This document shows positions 42,042 to 50,512 of a stretch of 54,407 bases of DNA, piece by piece. Position 1 is the first letter of the stretch. Each line of letters opens with the position of its first letter. The notes beneath the pieces are model-generated. The model made no database searches. It was not told where the DNA came from and saw nothing but the letters and a program-made list of their open reading frames with translations. The stretch covers positions 1 through 54,407 of the forward strand of contig NZ_LGDD01000314.1 in NCBI RefSeq assembly GCF_001279695.1, given 5' to 3'. The position numbers were made by a program, and so were the translations under genes. This DNA comes from Streptomyces sp. WM6378. Lineage in GTDB: Bacteria > Actinomycetota > Actinomycetes > Streptomycetales > Streptomycetaceae.

Positions 42042-44231
42042 ATGACTGCCTCTTCTCGCTCTCTGCGAGCCCCGGGGGCCTTACGCCTCTCGTTAGCCGT
42101 CGGCACTGCGGCACTGCTCGTCCTCGGAAGCGCCGGTGCGGGCAGCGCCACCACTGGAGCCACGGGCGCCCGCGCCACGCATCCCACCCCACACGCAGAC
42201 ATCCCAACGGTCCGCGTCGCTCCTGCGCCCGTCCGCCTTCTCGCCGGCGACACCGCCGCCGAGGCCGCGCAGGCAGCGCGCCGCACCCACGTCGTGATCC
42301 GCGCCGATACCCCCGCAGGATCCCCGTCCGACGCTGCGGCCGACGACGTACGGGCGGCGCTCACCTCGGGAGCCGGCCCGGATGCCCAGCAGCGGGCGGC
42401 GGCGCGTTCCGGCCAGGGCGAGGGGGCTGACGCCGGCAGGCTGCAGCCACTCGCTGCCGGACTCCCGCCGCACATCAGCCTGGACGACTGCCGCGACCAG
42501 AAGACCCGCGGTGACGGCAGCGGCAAGTACCACGGCTGGGTGCGGGACCACTACTCGTACTGCCAGTGGCGCACCATCACCTACAGCGTCTACGACGCCT
42601 CCAAGGCCGTCTACTTCGGCAGCGTCAAGTTCCGGTCCACGCTGGTCGGCTGGGGCTCGCGCAGCAATGACCCGGCCACTGGGCGCCTCGTCGGGCTCCG
42701 GCTGGCCGTCGATAACTTCTCGACTCCTTACATGGATGGCGACGCGGGCAAGGGCAAGATTCCGGAGTTCAACCTGGGCATCGTGCTCGGCTCCCAACTG
42801 GAAGTCGGGATGGAATGCCTCGGGGATCCGAAACCCGCCACATCCTGTGCCCAACGCAGCGGCAGCTATCAGGCCGCGCCTGTCGCCGCCTGGACCGCAC
42901 TGAGCCGGGCCGGGCGTACCACGTACTCGTACTCCTTCGGCTCCGACCCGTCGGCCGGCGACCAGAAGACCCGCGAGAAGCTGGCGACCGCCGTGTTCGC
43001 CGGGATCTTCCAGCCGTACACCCCGGAGAACCCGCCGACGACGAGCCGCATCCAGGCGTGCGTCTCGGGGCACGAGGAAGTCGCCTGCACTGCACCGGAT
43101 CTGGTGCGTTTCGACTCCGCACGCTACCTGTGGACGCCTCGGATCCAAGAGCAAGGCCTGGTGTTCAACCAGGGCACGGTCTTCCCACGCGTGATGCCGT
43201 TCCTCCGGTATCACACGAGCCCGTCCTACGGTATGCCGCAGGCGGCCCAGCACATCCTCGACGCGTTCACCCAGCCCGCGAACACCGACCCGAAGTGGCC
43301 GGGCAAGACGATCCCGGGCAAGTGGCCGGGCAAGGACTTCGTCCCGGGAACGCCCGGCGAGTTCCTCCACCGCATGACGGGAAACGCAAAGGCGGTCCGT
43401 CAGAACCGCTACTACGCGAGGAAGACCTGCATCGCCGTGTCGGCGCCGGCCGACTATGTCGTCGACCCGGTCACCGGGCAGCGCAGCCGCGAGTGCGACG
43501 AGTTCCCGTTCGCGTCGACGAAGGAGGGCGCGGCCGCGCGCGACAGCGCAGGAAACCTGTTGAACCGATACTCCGCGCGCGCTATCGACGGCTCGCAAAA
43601 CCGTCTGGGGGGCAACGAGCTCGCCGACTGGTACGCGCTCGATCGCATCCTGGACGGTGACGAGTTCAGCATCGACGTGGTGAACGACGTCGATGCTGGG
43701 CGCTCTACCGGGTCTCCGGTCTCCGCGAACGGACCGGCCACCGCGAGGGCTGAGGCAAGCAGCCCCCCGAATGCCAGGGCACTGGCCGACCCGACCGATG
43801 CCTGGCACGGCCCGGTCAAGCTGTTCACCCATGCCAACGAGTACGTGCTGGCGGTCGCACAGGCCGGCGGCTCCGGCACTCGGACAGTGGAGTGGTCCGA
43901 CCTCGACGGCGACGAGCAGTGGTGGTGGTTCGAGGACGGGCCGGGCGGAACGACGATCCTGCACCCGGCGCACGACACCTCGCTCTGCCTCGACGACGCA
44001 GGGAGCACCGTGAACGCGAGCCCGCTGCGCGTCGCCACGTGCAACAACACCTCCGCACAGCAATTCGTGTTCGCGAGGGTGCCACAGACGCGTCAGGACT
44101 TCACCCTGCGGCCCGCCTCGGACCAGGCACAGTGCATCGACGCGCTGCAACAGAACCAGGGTGACGTCCCCCAGATGTGGTCGTGCAGCGGAGTCCCGCA
44201 GCAACGCTGGGAGTTCGCCGAGGACGACTGA
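42042..44231 (+). CDS. Secreted NucA/NucB-type nuclease with ricin-like lectin domain
   Basis: 729 aa with CAGGAG seven nt before the ATG. Signal peptide (LRLSLAVGTAALLVLGSAGA). A region of about 380 residues of unknown fold follows (SLDDCRDQKTRGDG through SYGMPQAAQHILD). The NucA/NucB deoxyribonuclease motif is RECDEFPFASTKEGA near residue 490, with NRLGGNELADWYALDRILDG after it. The C-terminal 130 residues form a ricin-type beta-trefoil with repeated Q-x-W-like elements (DEQWWWFEDG, SAQQFVF, PQQRWEF). Probably exported to cut extracellular or target-cell DNA; the lectin may bind cell-wall sugars. Confidence 0.85.
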   Translation: MTASSRSLRAPGALRLSLAVGTAALLVLGSAGAGSATTGATGARATHPTPHADIPTVRVAPAPVRLLAGDTAAEAAQAARRTHVVIRADTPAGSPSDAAADDVRAALTSGAGPDAQQRAAARSGQGEGADAGRLQPLAAGLPPHISLDDCRDQKTRGDGSGKYHGWVRDHYSYCQWRTITYSVYDASKAVYFGSVKFRSTLVGWGSRSNDPATGRLVGLRLAVDNFSTPYMDGDAGKGKIPEFNLGIVLGSQLEVGMECLGDPKPATSCAQRSGSYQAAPVAAWTALSRAGRTTYSYSFGSDPSAGDQKTREKLATAVFAGIFQPYTPENPPTTSRIQACVSGHEEVACTAPDLVRFDSARYLWTPRIQEQGLVFNQGTVFPRVMPFLRYHTSPSYGMPQAAQHILDAFTQPANTDPKWPGKTIPGKWPGKDFVPGTPGEFLHRMTGNAKAVRQNRYYARKTCIAVSAPADYVVDPVTGQRSRECDEFPFASTKEGAAARDSAGNLLNRYSARAIDGSQNRLGGNELADWYALDRILDGDEFSIDVVNDVDAGRSTGSPVSANGPATARAEASSPPNARALADPTDAWHGPVKLFTHANEYVLAVAQAGGSGTRTVEWSDLDGDEQWWWFEDGPGGTTILHPAHDTSLCLDDAGSTVNASPLRVATCNNTSAQQFVFARVPQTRQDFTLRPASDQAQCIDALQQNQGDVPQMWSCSGVPQQRWEFAEDD

Positions 44232-44239
44232 TAGCTCGG

Positions 44240-44713
44240 TCACTCCGGCCAGTACTGCACCAGGTACCGCTCCGCCCCGGGCCCCTCCTCGTCGAGGTCG
44301 GCAAAGTCCGGGGCGGAGCGCCCCGCAGCTCTAGCCCGCACCACGTACGGCCCCGGAGGCATCATCGGAAATCCGGCCGAGGTGAACGCCGGGCCCCCAG
44401 GGCCCATGTCCCCGGCGAACAGTTCGTCCATGACACCCCATCGGCCGCACGACTCCCACCCCCATCCCGACTCCCGCTCCGCATCGCTCGGCGGCGCCGC
44501 ATCCCACCCCTCGATCGCGAGCGTCACCAGCTCGCCACGCGTGAAGATCAGTATCTGATCCCCTCCCGGCCACCGAAACGCCTCGGCCTCGGGCTCCCGC
44601 TCCCGAGCGGACTCGGCCGCCAGGAGCTCCGTGTCCCCCTGCTGCGCCGCGTCCCCCACCAGCACCTCGTGACTCTCGGCACACACCACGGCCTCTACCC
44701 GGAACACTCGCAT
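44240..44713 (-). CDS. Protein of unknown function
   Basis: 157 aa; AAGGGG lies upstream of the ATG at 44713. Soluble acidic protein: RVFRVEAVVCAESHEVLVG, FRWPGGDQILIFTRGELVTL, then PYVVRARAAGRSAPDFADLD and a C-terminal ERYLVQYWPE. Alternating strands suggest a beta-rich fold. It is convergent with the nuclease gene, 8 bp from its stop, so it could be a cognate immunity protein; that is only inferred from position. Confidence 0.6.
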   Translation of the reverse strand: MRVFRVEAVVCAESHEVLVGDAAQQGDTELLAAESAREREPEAEAFRWPGGDQILIFTRGELVTLAIEGWDAAPPSDAERESGWGWESCGRWGVMDELFAGDMGPGGPAFTSAGFPMMPPGPYVVRARAAGRSAPDFADLDEEGPGAERYLVQYWPE

Positions 44714-45039
44714 TGCTACCCCTTCGCCCGGCCGCGGGCTATCGCACCCGCTTGTGACAGCCACTTGACGATACAGACGGTGTTCATAACCGAAGGTCAT
44801 CGATGTTCACCCGGAACGATCGGCGTGCCCCAGGTGGGCGGGGTGCGGTTGCGGGTGCGGGCGAGTCGATCAAAGGGTCGACGCACAGACCCCAATTGAC
44901 CACGACATCGACATCGGACAACAGCGGGCCAAACGAGGACTGTTGAGAGGAAGGCGTGGCGCCGGGCTTGGCGAATATCCTCGTGGAGGGCGAGAAGAGG
45001 AGGGCCGGGCGGCAGGGCACGCCCTCCCGGGGGGTAGGG

Positions 45040-45588
45040 TTACCGGCCCCCAGGGGCGCGGACCGCTGCATCGGCGCTGGCGGGCGCGAATCCGGGCCAG
45101 CCCTGGGAGCGTTCGGTTTCCCACCAGCGGGGCCGGGTGTCCGTCCGCGCACTGCGGGCGGGCGCGGCGGCGGGCTGCGGTGCGGGGCGCGCGGCTGGGA
45201 TGGCGGCGGGTTGCGGTGTGCTGATGGGGGCGGCGGCCTGGGGGCTGGGCAGGCTCTGCTCGGTGTAGGCGATGCGCTGGCGCAGACTGATGCCGAGCTC
45301 GTCGACGCTGAACCACACCGTGCTGTCACGGACTTCGGTGACGCGGCCGTGCACGAGGACGGCGACGCCGTCGGTCAGCGATTCGGCTGCGTTGCGTGCC
45401 AGGTCCCGCCACACGGTGCAGATGTAGGCGACGGTCTTCCCGTCGCGCCAGGCCCTGGCCCGGGCATCCCATTCGCGCGGGCGGGCGGTGAGCCGGAAGC
45501 GGGCGATGACGGTGCCCGTCTCGGTGATGCGGCATTCGACGTCGCCGGTCACGGTGCCGCTGACGGGCACCAGGGGAGCGGTGGACAT
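45040..45588 (-). CDS. ssb: Single-stranded DNA-binding protein, plasmid type
   Basis: 182 aa; GGAGG precedes the ATG at 45588. The OB-fold is recognisable: TVTGDVECRITETGTVIARF, then WRDGKTVAYICTVWRDLARN, LTDGVAVLVHGRVTEV and WFSVDELGISLRQR. The C-terminal third is Pro/Ala-rich and ends in ADAAVRAPGGR without the acidic DDxPF tip that recruits replication partners. The protein thus resembles accessory SsbB-type proteins. The 451-bp gap on its other side (44714-45039 and leader) holds nothing recognisable. Confidence 0.82.
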   Translation of the reverse strand: MSTAPLVPVSGTVTGDVECRITETGTVIARFRLTARPREWDARARAWRDGKTVAYICTVWRDLARNAAESLTDGVAVLVHGRVTEVRDSTVWFSVDELGISLRQRIAYTEQSLPSPQAAAPISTPQPAAIPAARPAPQPAAAPARSARTDTRPRWWETERSQGWPGFAPASADAAVRAPGGR

Positions 45589-45803
45589 CCGGGGACCTCC
45601 ATGGATGCGAGGGGCGCAGGCCTTCGTGCGGGTGGTGTTGCGGGCAGCACCGCAGGGTCGGGAACGGTGTGTATCGGGCGGGCCGGTGCTGGCGGCCGGT
45701 CGGCCGGGAGGTGCGGGGTCGGGCAGTGGACGGGCCCTGGTGTGGGGCGCGGGAACAGCGGGGTGTCGGGCTGTTCCCGCGCGGTGCGGGTCGCGGGCCG
45801 GGC

Positions 45804-46175
45804 TTAGGCGTCGAGGAGTTCGATGCATCCGGCGGGGATGCCCTTGCCAGGGATGCGGAAGCGTGCGGTGTCGTCGGGGACGGTGAAGGTGGTGCGGGGG
45901 TCGCGGCGCAGGGCGTTGGTGGAGTCCTCGTCGAGGAGGAACTGCCAGCGGGTGGCGCCCCGGTTGGGTTCCTGGACGGTGCCGGTCAGTCCGGCGAGGA
46001 AGGCGGGCCGGATGCCGGCGATCCTGGCGCGGCGGCCGGAGGCGATGACGGGCCGGGCTTCGCGGTCCAGGGTGAGGAGCTGCTGGGCACAGGCTTCCTG
46101 GACGGCCGCGATGTCGGCACGGCCGGGCAGCTTGCGGATGTAGGCGCAGACGTCGGTGAGCGTGGTGTCGGACAT
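45804..46175 (-). CDS. Small protein of unknown function
   Basis: 123 aa with AAGGAG seven nt before the ATG at 46175. Helical N-terminus (TLTDVCAYIRKLPGRADIAA, VQEACAQQLLTL) followed by a beta-rich part (GTVQEPNRGATRWQFLLDED, TFTVPDDTARFRIPGKGIPA). No membrane segment or known motif. Between the small membrane gene and ssb in the plasmid housekeeping run. Confidence 0.65.
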   Translation of the reverse strand: MSDTTLTDVCAYIRKLPGRADIAAVQEACAQQLLTLDREARPVIASGRRARIAGIRPAFLAGLTGTVQEPNRGATRWQFLLDEDSTNALRRDPRTTFTVPDDTARFRIPGKGIPAGCIELLDA

Positions 46176-46319
46176 GGTGATCTCCTTGGTGTGTGAAGGA
46201 CGGCCGGGCAAGGCCAGGGCCGGACCGGGCAGGCGGGGCTATGCGGCGGCTGCTGCGGGCCTGGGTGACCGGGGCCGTCCATGGGCGGTGACGGCCCCGG
46301 CTGCGGGGGCGGGTGCTGT

Positions 46320-46619
46320 TCAGGCCGTGGTGGGGGGGGTGCGGGGGGTCGGGGTGAAGCGGCGGGCGAGGCGGCGCAGTCGGCGCTTGGTGTCGTCTCC
46401 GCCGCCGTTCTTCCACCAGCGCCAGACGTAGTACGCGGTGAGTGCCGCGTCGGTGGCGGTGTGCAGGGGGTTGCCCTGGAGAAAGTCGGCGATGCCCCGG
46501 ATGAGCAGAGCCAGCGTGAGCAGGGCGTAGAAGTGGCGCGCGGCGAGATGGCCGGTGAGTGCGCCGGTGAGCGCGCACAGGCCAAGTGCGGCGGGGATGT
46601 AGACGGTTGCGACGTTCAT
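46320..46619 (-). CDS. Small membrane protein of unknown function
   Basis: 99 aa. Two hydrophobic segments (VYIPAALGLCALTGALTGHL and FYALLTLALLIRGIADFL), a Tyr/Trp-containing stretch (TAYYVWRWWKNGG) and a strongly basic tail (DTKRRLRRLARRF). Function unknown; common in plasmid housekeeping regions of Streptomyces. Confidence 0.6.
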   Translation of the reverse strand: MNVATVYIPAALGLCALTGALTGHLAARHFYALLTLALLIRGIADFLQGNPLHTATDAALTAYYVWRWWKNGGGDDTKRRLRRLARRFTPTPRTPPTTA

Positions 46620-46815
46620 GTGGTCGGCCTTCCGTGGCGGGATGTGCCGGAGGTGCTGCCAGGACAGGAGCGCGCTGGCCGGGCCCAGCGCAGGTCTGGT
46701 GAGGGGCGGTCAGGCCCAGTTCTCGGGGGCGGGCCGTAGAGGTTCGAACTCGGCGGTCTCTTCGGGGGTGGCCGGGGCGGCCCGGCGGTGCGCGCCGCCC
46801 CGTGCCGGGTGCGGG

Positions 46816-48273
46816 TCAGGCGGTCCGGTCGGGGGTGTTGCTGGTGGGCCGGTATCGGGTGACGGCCTGGTCTTCGACCTCGGAGAGGGCGTAGTCGTTG
46901 GTGTCCTGGCCGAGGGATTCCAGGAGCAGCAGCCATGCGGCGGCGTTGGGGCCGGGGTCGGTCCAGGCCTTGTCCTCGCGCAGGTCGTACTCGAAGGCGG
47001 CGGCGACGTTGGCGAACAGGAGCGCGGTGTCCCGGGACTTGGGCGCGTTCAGCGGCGCCGGGCTGCTGTCGGGCTTGGCTCCGAGGATCGCGCCGAGGAC
47101 CTCGGGGTCGCGCTTGTCGGCGCAGCGGGTCACGAAGTGCTGGAGGACGAAGGTGCGGGCGGTTTCGGGCAGGGTCTTGGCGCGGCAGAGTTTGGTGAGG
47201 AAGGCGTGCCGGAGCGCGCGTGCGGCCTTCCATGCCCGGGTGCTGGCAATGGAGTTGCTGCGCTTGGCCGCTTCCTCGGGGGAGAGCGGGTTCTTCGCCT
47301 TCCGTGCCTCGGGGCGAATCTTGTGTCCGTGGGCGGCGGGGTCGGCGCAGTGCCACACCGGCTGGTGGGCTTCGTCCAGGCGGGCGCTGTGGTCGGGGCA
47401 TCCGGCGTGGTTGGCCTCGGTGAGCGGGTTGCCCAGCGGGGTGGTCAGCTCCGACAGCGGCCGTGAGGTGTCCTTCTCACCGAAGGGCACATGGTTGCGG
47501 GACGGCAGAAGCCGGATCCCCGCCTCCTTCAGAGCCCCGATCGCCACCGCATGAGCCTGGATGTCGGCCAATTCGGCCTTGATCAGAGCCATCTCCTGAT
47601 CCCAGTGCCCGCGCCCGCCCTCACCCTTCTCCCGGTCCCGGCGCAGCGCGCTCTGAAGCCGCCGCTCGGCACCCGGGACATCGGCGACCTCGGCGAGCTG
47701 CGCGGTCTGCTCCAAGTCCATACCCTCCGCCGACGCACGCCGCAGCGCCGCGTCGTTCAGCCGCTGTGCGGTGCGGGCGTGCTTGACCGCTCCCCGCCGC
47801 ACCCTGAGGGCCTTGACGGCCCGGGTCTGTTCCACCTCGCTCATCCCGACCAGCGCGAGCTCGACGGAGCGGACCTTGTCCCGCTCGGCCATGCCCTTAC
47901 GGTGGTCGTTCTCGATCAGGCTGAGCAGCCGGGTCCATCCGTCACGCCCCACGAGATCCGCGTGGACGTACGCGGGGACCTTGCGTACCTCGCGCTGCTC
48001 GGCGGCGGCGGTGGTGTTGGCGGCCTGCTGGGCCTGGGCCCGGCGCCAGCCCTTGAAAGCTCCGTACGTGCCGTCCGGGAGTGGCCGGACGCTGATCGGG
48101 TCCTGGATGCCGAGCGATGTGACGGAGCTGATGAGGGTCTCGTCCGGGGCGGTGTCGGTCTCGCGGGCGTTGCAGGTGTCGCGGACGATGTCCGCCGCGT
48201 CGAGGTAGACCACCGGGGGGAGGTCGTCGGACTCGGTGAGTTCTGCGAGCGGAGGGGCAATCGCGGTGGCCAT
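46816..48273 (-). CDS. parB: ParB/RepB/Spo0J family partition protein
   Basis: 485 aa; GGGAG lies upstream of the ATG at 48273. The N-terminal ParB domain shows VTSLGIQDPISVRPLPDG, YGAFKGWRRAQAQQ, then LIENDHRKGMAERDKVRSV (arginine-patch and HTH entry region). The HTH-like part is EVEQTRAVKALRVRRGAVKH. A long charged helical region and a distinct C-terminal half (RAWKAARALRHAFLTKLC onward) make it longer than chromosomal ParB. It should bind centromere sites and, with a ParA not in this window, segregate the plasmid. A strong palindrome lies 86-125 bp upstream. Confidence 0.85.
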   Translation of the reverse strand: MATAIAPPLAELTESDDLPPVVYLDAADIVRDTCNARETDTAPDETLISSVTSLGIQDPISVRPLPDGTYGAFKGWRRAQAQQAANTTAAAEQREVRKVPAYVHADLVGRDGWTRLLSLIENDHRKGMAERDKVRSVELALVGMSEVEQTRAVKALRVRRGAVKHARTAQRLNDAALRRASAEGMDLEQTAQLAEVADVPGAERRLQSALRRDREKGEGGRGHWDQEMALIKAELADIQAHAVAIGALKEAGIRLLPSRNHVPFGEKDTSRPLSELTTPLGNPLTEANHAGCPDHSARLDEAHQPVWHCADPAAHGHKIRPEARKAKNPLSPEEAAKRSNSIASTRAWKAARALRHAFLTKLCRAKTLPETARTFVLQHFVTRCADKRDPEVLGAILGAKPDSSPAPLNAPKSRDTALLFANVAAAFEYDLREDKAWTDPGPNAAAWLLLLESLGQDTNDYALSEVEDQAVTRYRPTSNTPDRTA

Positions 48274-48358
48274 GTGTGGCTCCCTGGAGGTGAGGTGACG
48301 GTCTTTCGGCGGTGTCGGAGGGTGCCACCCCGTCGACATGTTCAATAATACCTAGATT

Positions 48359-48398
48359 CTGGGGTGGGGCAACCTCTTTTTCAGTTGCCCCACCCCAG
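48359..48398. terminator. 15-bp perfect inverted repeat upstream of parB
   Basis: CTGGGGTGGGGCAAC (48359-48373), a 10-nt pyrimidine-rich loop and GTTGCCCCACCCCAG (48384-48398) form a perfect 15-bp stem. It would stop minus-strand transcription coming from the zinc-ribbon gene before parB. The flanking A+T-rich AATAATACCTAGATT (48344-48358) is rare here and may hold the parB promoter. The repeat could equally be the ParB-binding centromere. Confidence 0.6.
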
Positions 48399-48453
48399 GG
48401 CCCGGCGCGGTCAGGCGGAAGGGAGCGCGGTGCTTCTGTCGGGGCCTGGCGGG

Positions 48454-48642
48454 TCAGCGGCCTCGTGCGGCGGCGTGGACGGGGCAGGCCAGGACCCGGC
48501 GTGCGTTGCCGTCGGGCCGGGGCAGGACGGCAACGACTTGGGTGCCGGGCGCTCCGCAGTCCACACACCGCCGGTCGGGGGTCACGGTGCGGGTGTCGGG
48601 CATGGCGCGTGTGGAGAGGTGACGTCTGGTGCGGTGTCTCAT
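48454..48642 (-). CDS. Small zinc-ribbon-like protein
   Basis: 62 aa with a strong GAAGGAG ribosome site before the ATG at 48642. Basic start (RHRTRRHLSTR), then CVDCGAPGTQVVAVLPRPDG and ACPVH: a CxxC...CxxH arrangement that could bind zinc. Function unknown. It follows the 174-aa gene after 32 bp. Confidence 0.65.
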   Translation of the reverse strand: MRHRTRRHLSTRAMPDTRTVTPDRRCVDCGAPGTQVVAVLPRPDGNARRVLACPVHAAARGR

Positions 48643-48674
48643 GCCTTCTCCTTCAGGGGTGCGGCGCGGGGTTG

Positions 48675-49199
48675 TTACTGCTGGTGCTGTGGGGCGTGGT
48701 ACGGGCGGAGCAGCATGTTGCCGAGGTCGTCGGCGTCCGGCCAGCTGTCCGGTCGGGCTGAGGTGGACAGCAGCAGGCACGGCAGCCAGACGCCTTCGGG
48801 GGTGTCGTCCTCGGTGCGCAGGTCCTCGGGGTAGTTGTCGAAGCGGCTTCCCCCGTTGTCGAGGAGGCGGAGCACCTGCCGCAGGTCGAACGCGTCGAAG
48901 GGGCGGAAGTGGCTCCATGCGGCCTCCAGCTGGCTGCCGGCCTCGACGGGCGGCAGCCAGCGGTGGTTGAGCTCGAAGTCGTGCAGAACACGGCCAGTGG
49001 CGTCGCGGACCGTGCCGGGAGACAGGCGGGTGAGTGCGTCCCGTTCCGGGTCCAGATGCAGGGTGAGGTAGGCGGCACCGGGGAACTGCTGGCGCAGGGT
49101 GTCGGCGAGGAGCCGGGCCACGTCCTGGGCAGCCGCGCGCTGTATCCGTACGGCGTCCATCCAGGCGCCGAGACTGGTGTACGGGGTGGGGCTGGGCAT
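48675..49199 (-). CDS. Protein of unknown function
   Basis: 174 aa from ATG 49199 (GGGAG upstream; TTG 49220 less likely). Helical start (TSLGAWMDAVRIQRAAAQDV, ARLLADTLRQQFP), a beta part (AAYLTLHLDPERDALT) and a C-terminal segment with WLPCLLLSTSARPDSWPDAD. No known family motif. In line with the small genes around ssb and parB, so probably a plasmid accessory protein. Confidence 0.6.
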   Translation of the reverse strand: MPSPTPYTSLGAWMDAVRIQRAAAQDVARLLADTLRQQFPGAAYLTLHLDPERDALTRLSPGTVRDATGRVLHDFELNHRWLPPVEAGSQLEAAWSHFRPFDAFDLRQVLRLLDNGGSRFDNYPEDLRTEDDTPEGVWLPCLLLSTSARPDSWPDADDLGNMLLRPYHAPQHQQ

Positions 49200-49349
49200 G
49201 ACGAACTCCCTGTTGGACAAGGCGGGAAGTGGGAGGGGCGGCGGACCGGCCGGCGGGTCGTGCCGGACCGGTCGTGTACATGCAGTGGGACTGCCGGAGG
49301 TACTGCGAGCCGGGCGATGGCAGGCCGGGTTACCGGCACGGTCGGGACC

Positions 49350-49559
49350 TCAGTCGGCGGGGTTCTGCTTCTGCCGCATCTCTTCGGCGCTCATCCGGCC
49401 GGTGACCTTGTCGTAGGGCAGCGTCGACGTTCCGGAATAGTGGTTCTGGTCGGCGTGGACGACGGTCCGGCCGGTGCCGTTGAACATGTGCGGAACGGTG
49501 AGGGTCTTGGGGTTGGCGCGCAGGACGGCGTACCATGGCTCTGTGAGGTATCGGGACAT
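49350..49559 (-). CDS. Small protein of unknown function
   Basis: 69 aa from ATG 49559, no strong ribosome site visible. Soluble, His/Asn/Tyr-rich middle (VPHMFNGTGRTVVHADQNHY) and a charged C-terminus (DKVTGRMSAEEMRQKQ). It begins 44 bp from the left end of the IS481 element, which may have displaced its original promoter. Confidence 0.5.
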   Translation of the reverse strand: MSRYLTEPWYAVLRANPKTLTVPHMFNGTGRTVVHADQNHYSGTSTLPYDKVTGRMSAEEMRQKQNPAD

Positions 49560-49606
49560 GTTTGACGGTTCGTCATCAGTGGTTGCTTGACGTACTGATG
49601 TGTGTC

Positions 49607-50512
49607 TCAGGAGATGCTTGACGCCCTCTGGCTGTCCTCGCGTTTGGATACGACTCGGATCTTGCTGATGGGGCCGGGATTCCTCCGCTCCTTGACGGCG
49701 ATCTCTTCGCCTTCGTGGAGGATGCGGAAGTGGGTGTCCGCGATGATGACCGTGACCAGCTTGCCGGCGTTCTTCTTGCCGAGTTTCAGACGCTGGCTGG
49801 TGACCATGATCCGGCCGCTGTCGCTCACCCGTCGCTGCACCCGCATGGCCCCGGCCAACAAGGCCGGTGCGGGAAGGCGCCCGCTGGCGGTCCTGGCTCC
49901 GCGCAAGGAGGACAGTTGGCCGCGGCTCACGGGGCAGGGCCAGGTGCCGATGAGTGTCTCGTCGGCGATGGCGTGCATGAGGTGTCCATCGAGTCGCAGG
50001 GTGATTCGGCGTCCCGCGAAGCTGTTGCTGACCTGGTATTCCTCGCCCTTGAGGCTGATCAGGCCGTCGCGGTGGACGAGCCGGTCGACCTCAACGGCTT
50101 GACCAGCTGGCACGGTCGGTCTTCCGGTCTTGCCGTTGCTCCGTGGCAGCGCCGGGGCGGCCGGCGGCGGTCCAGCGGGCCGGGCTCCGCGCATGGTCAG
50201 CCAGCGCAGGTTCTCCTCGGTCAGCCGTGAGGGGACGGTCTTGACGAGGTGTCCGTCCAGGGTGAGGTGGATGCTGCGCTGGTCGGCCCAGATGGTGAGG
50301 GTGCGGCCGGCCATGGCGGGCGTGACAGCGGTCTTCTGGGAGTTGGGCACCAGGGTGAGGTGCCCGCTGGGCGGGACCCGGGCCTCGAACTCGACGGCGC
50401 CGGAACCCACTGGAGGTGGTGGCGGCGCCTCGATGACGCGAACAGCGAACGGCTCCGCCTCTATGCCCACATCGGCCTCTATGGGCGGTGTGGGATCGGG
50501 CCGGGCCGGGCC
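49607..50512 (-). pseudogene. C-terminal part of the IS481 transposase, out of frame
   Basis: About 300 codons in the frame one base off from the catalytic part. It contains beta-rich repeats such as SGHLTLVPNSQKTAVTPAMA, RLTEENLRWLTMRGAR and KLGKKNAGKLVTVIIADTHF, which form the C-terminal domain typical of long actinobacterial IS481 transposases. Four GGGCC units at 50498-50517 sit at the junction. Removing one unit restores a single reading frame of 604 residues. Either the gene is broken or frameshifting makes the fusion. Confidence 0.7.
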
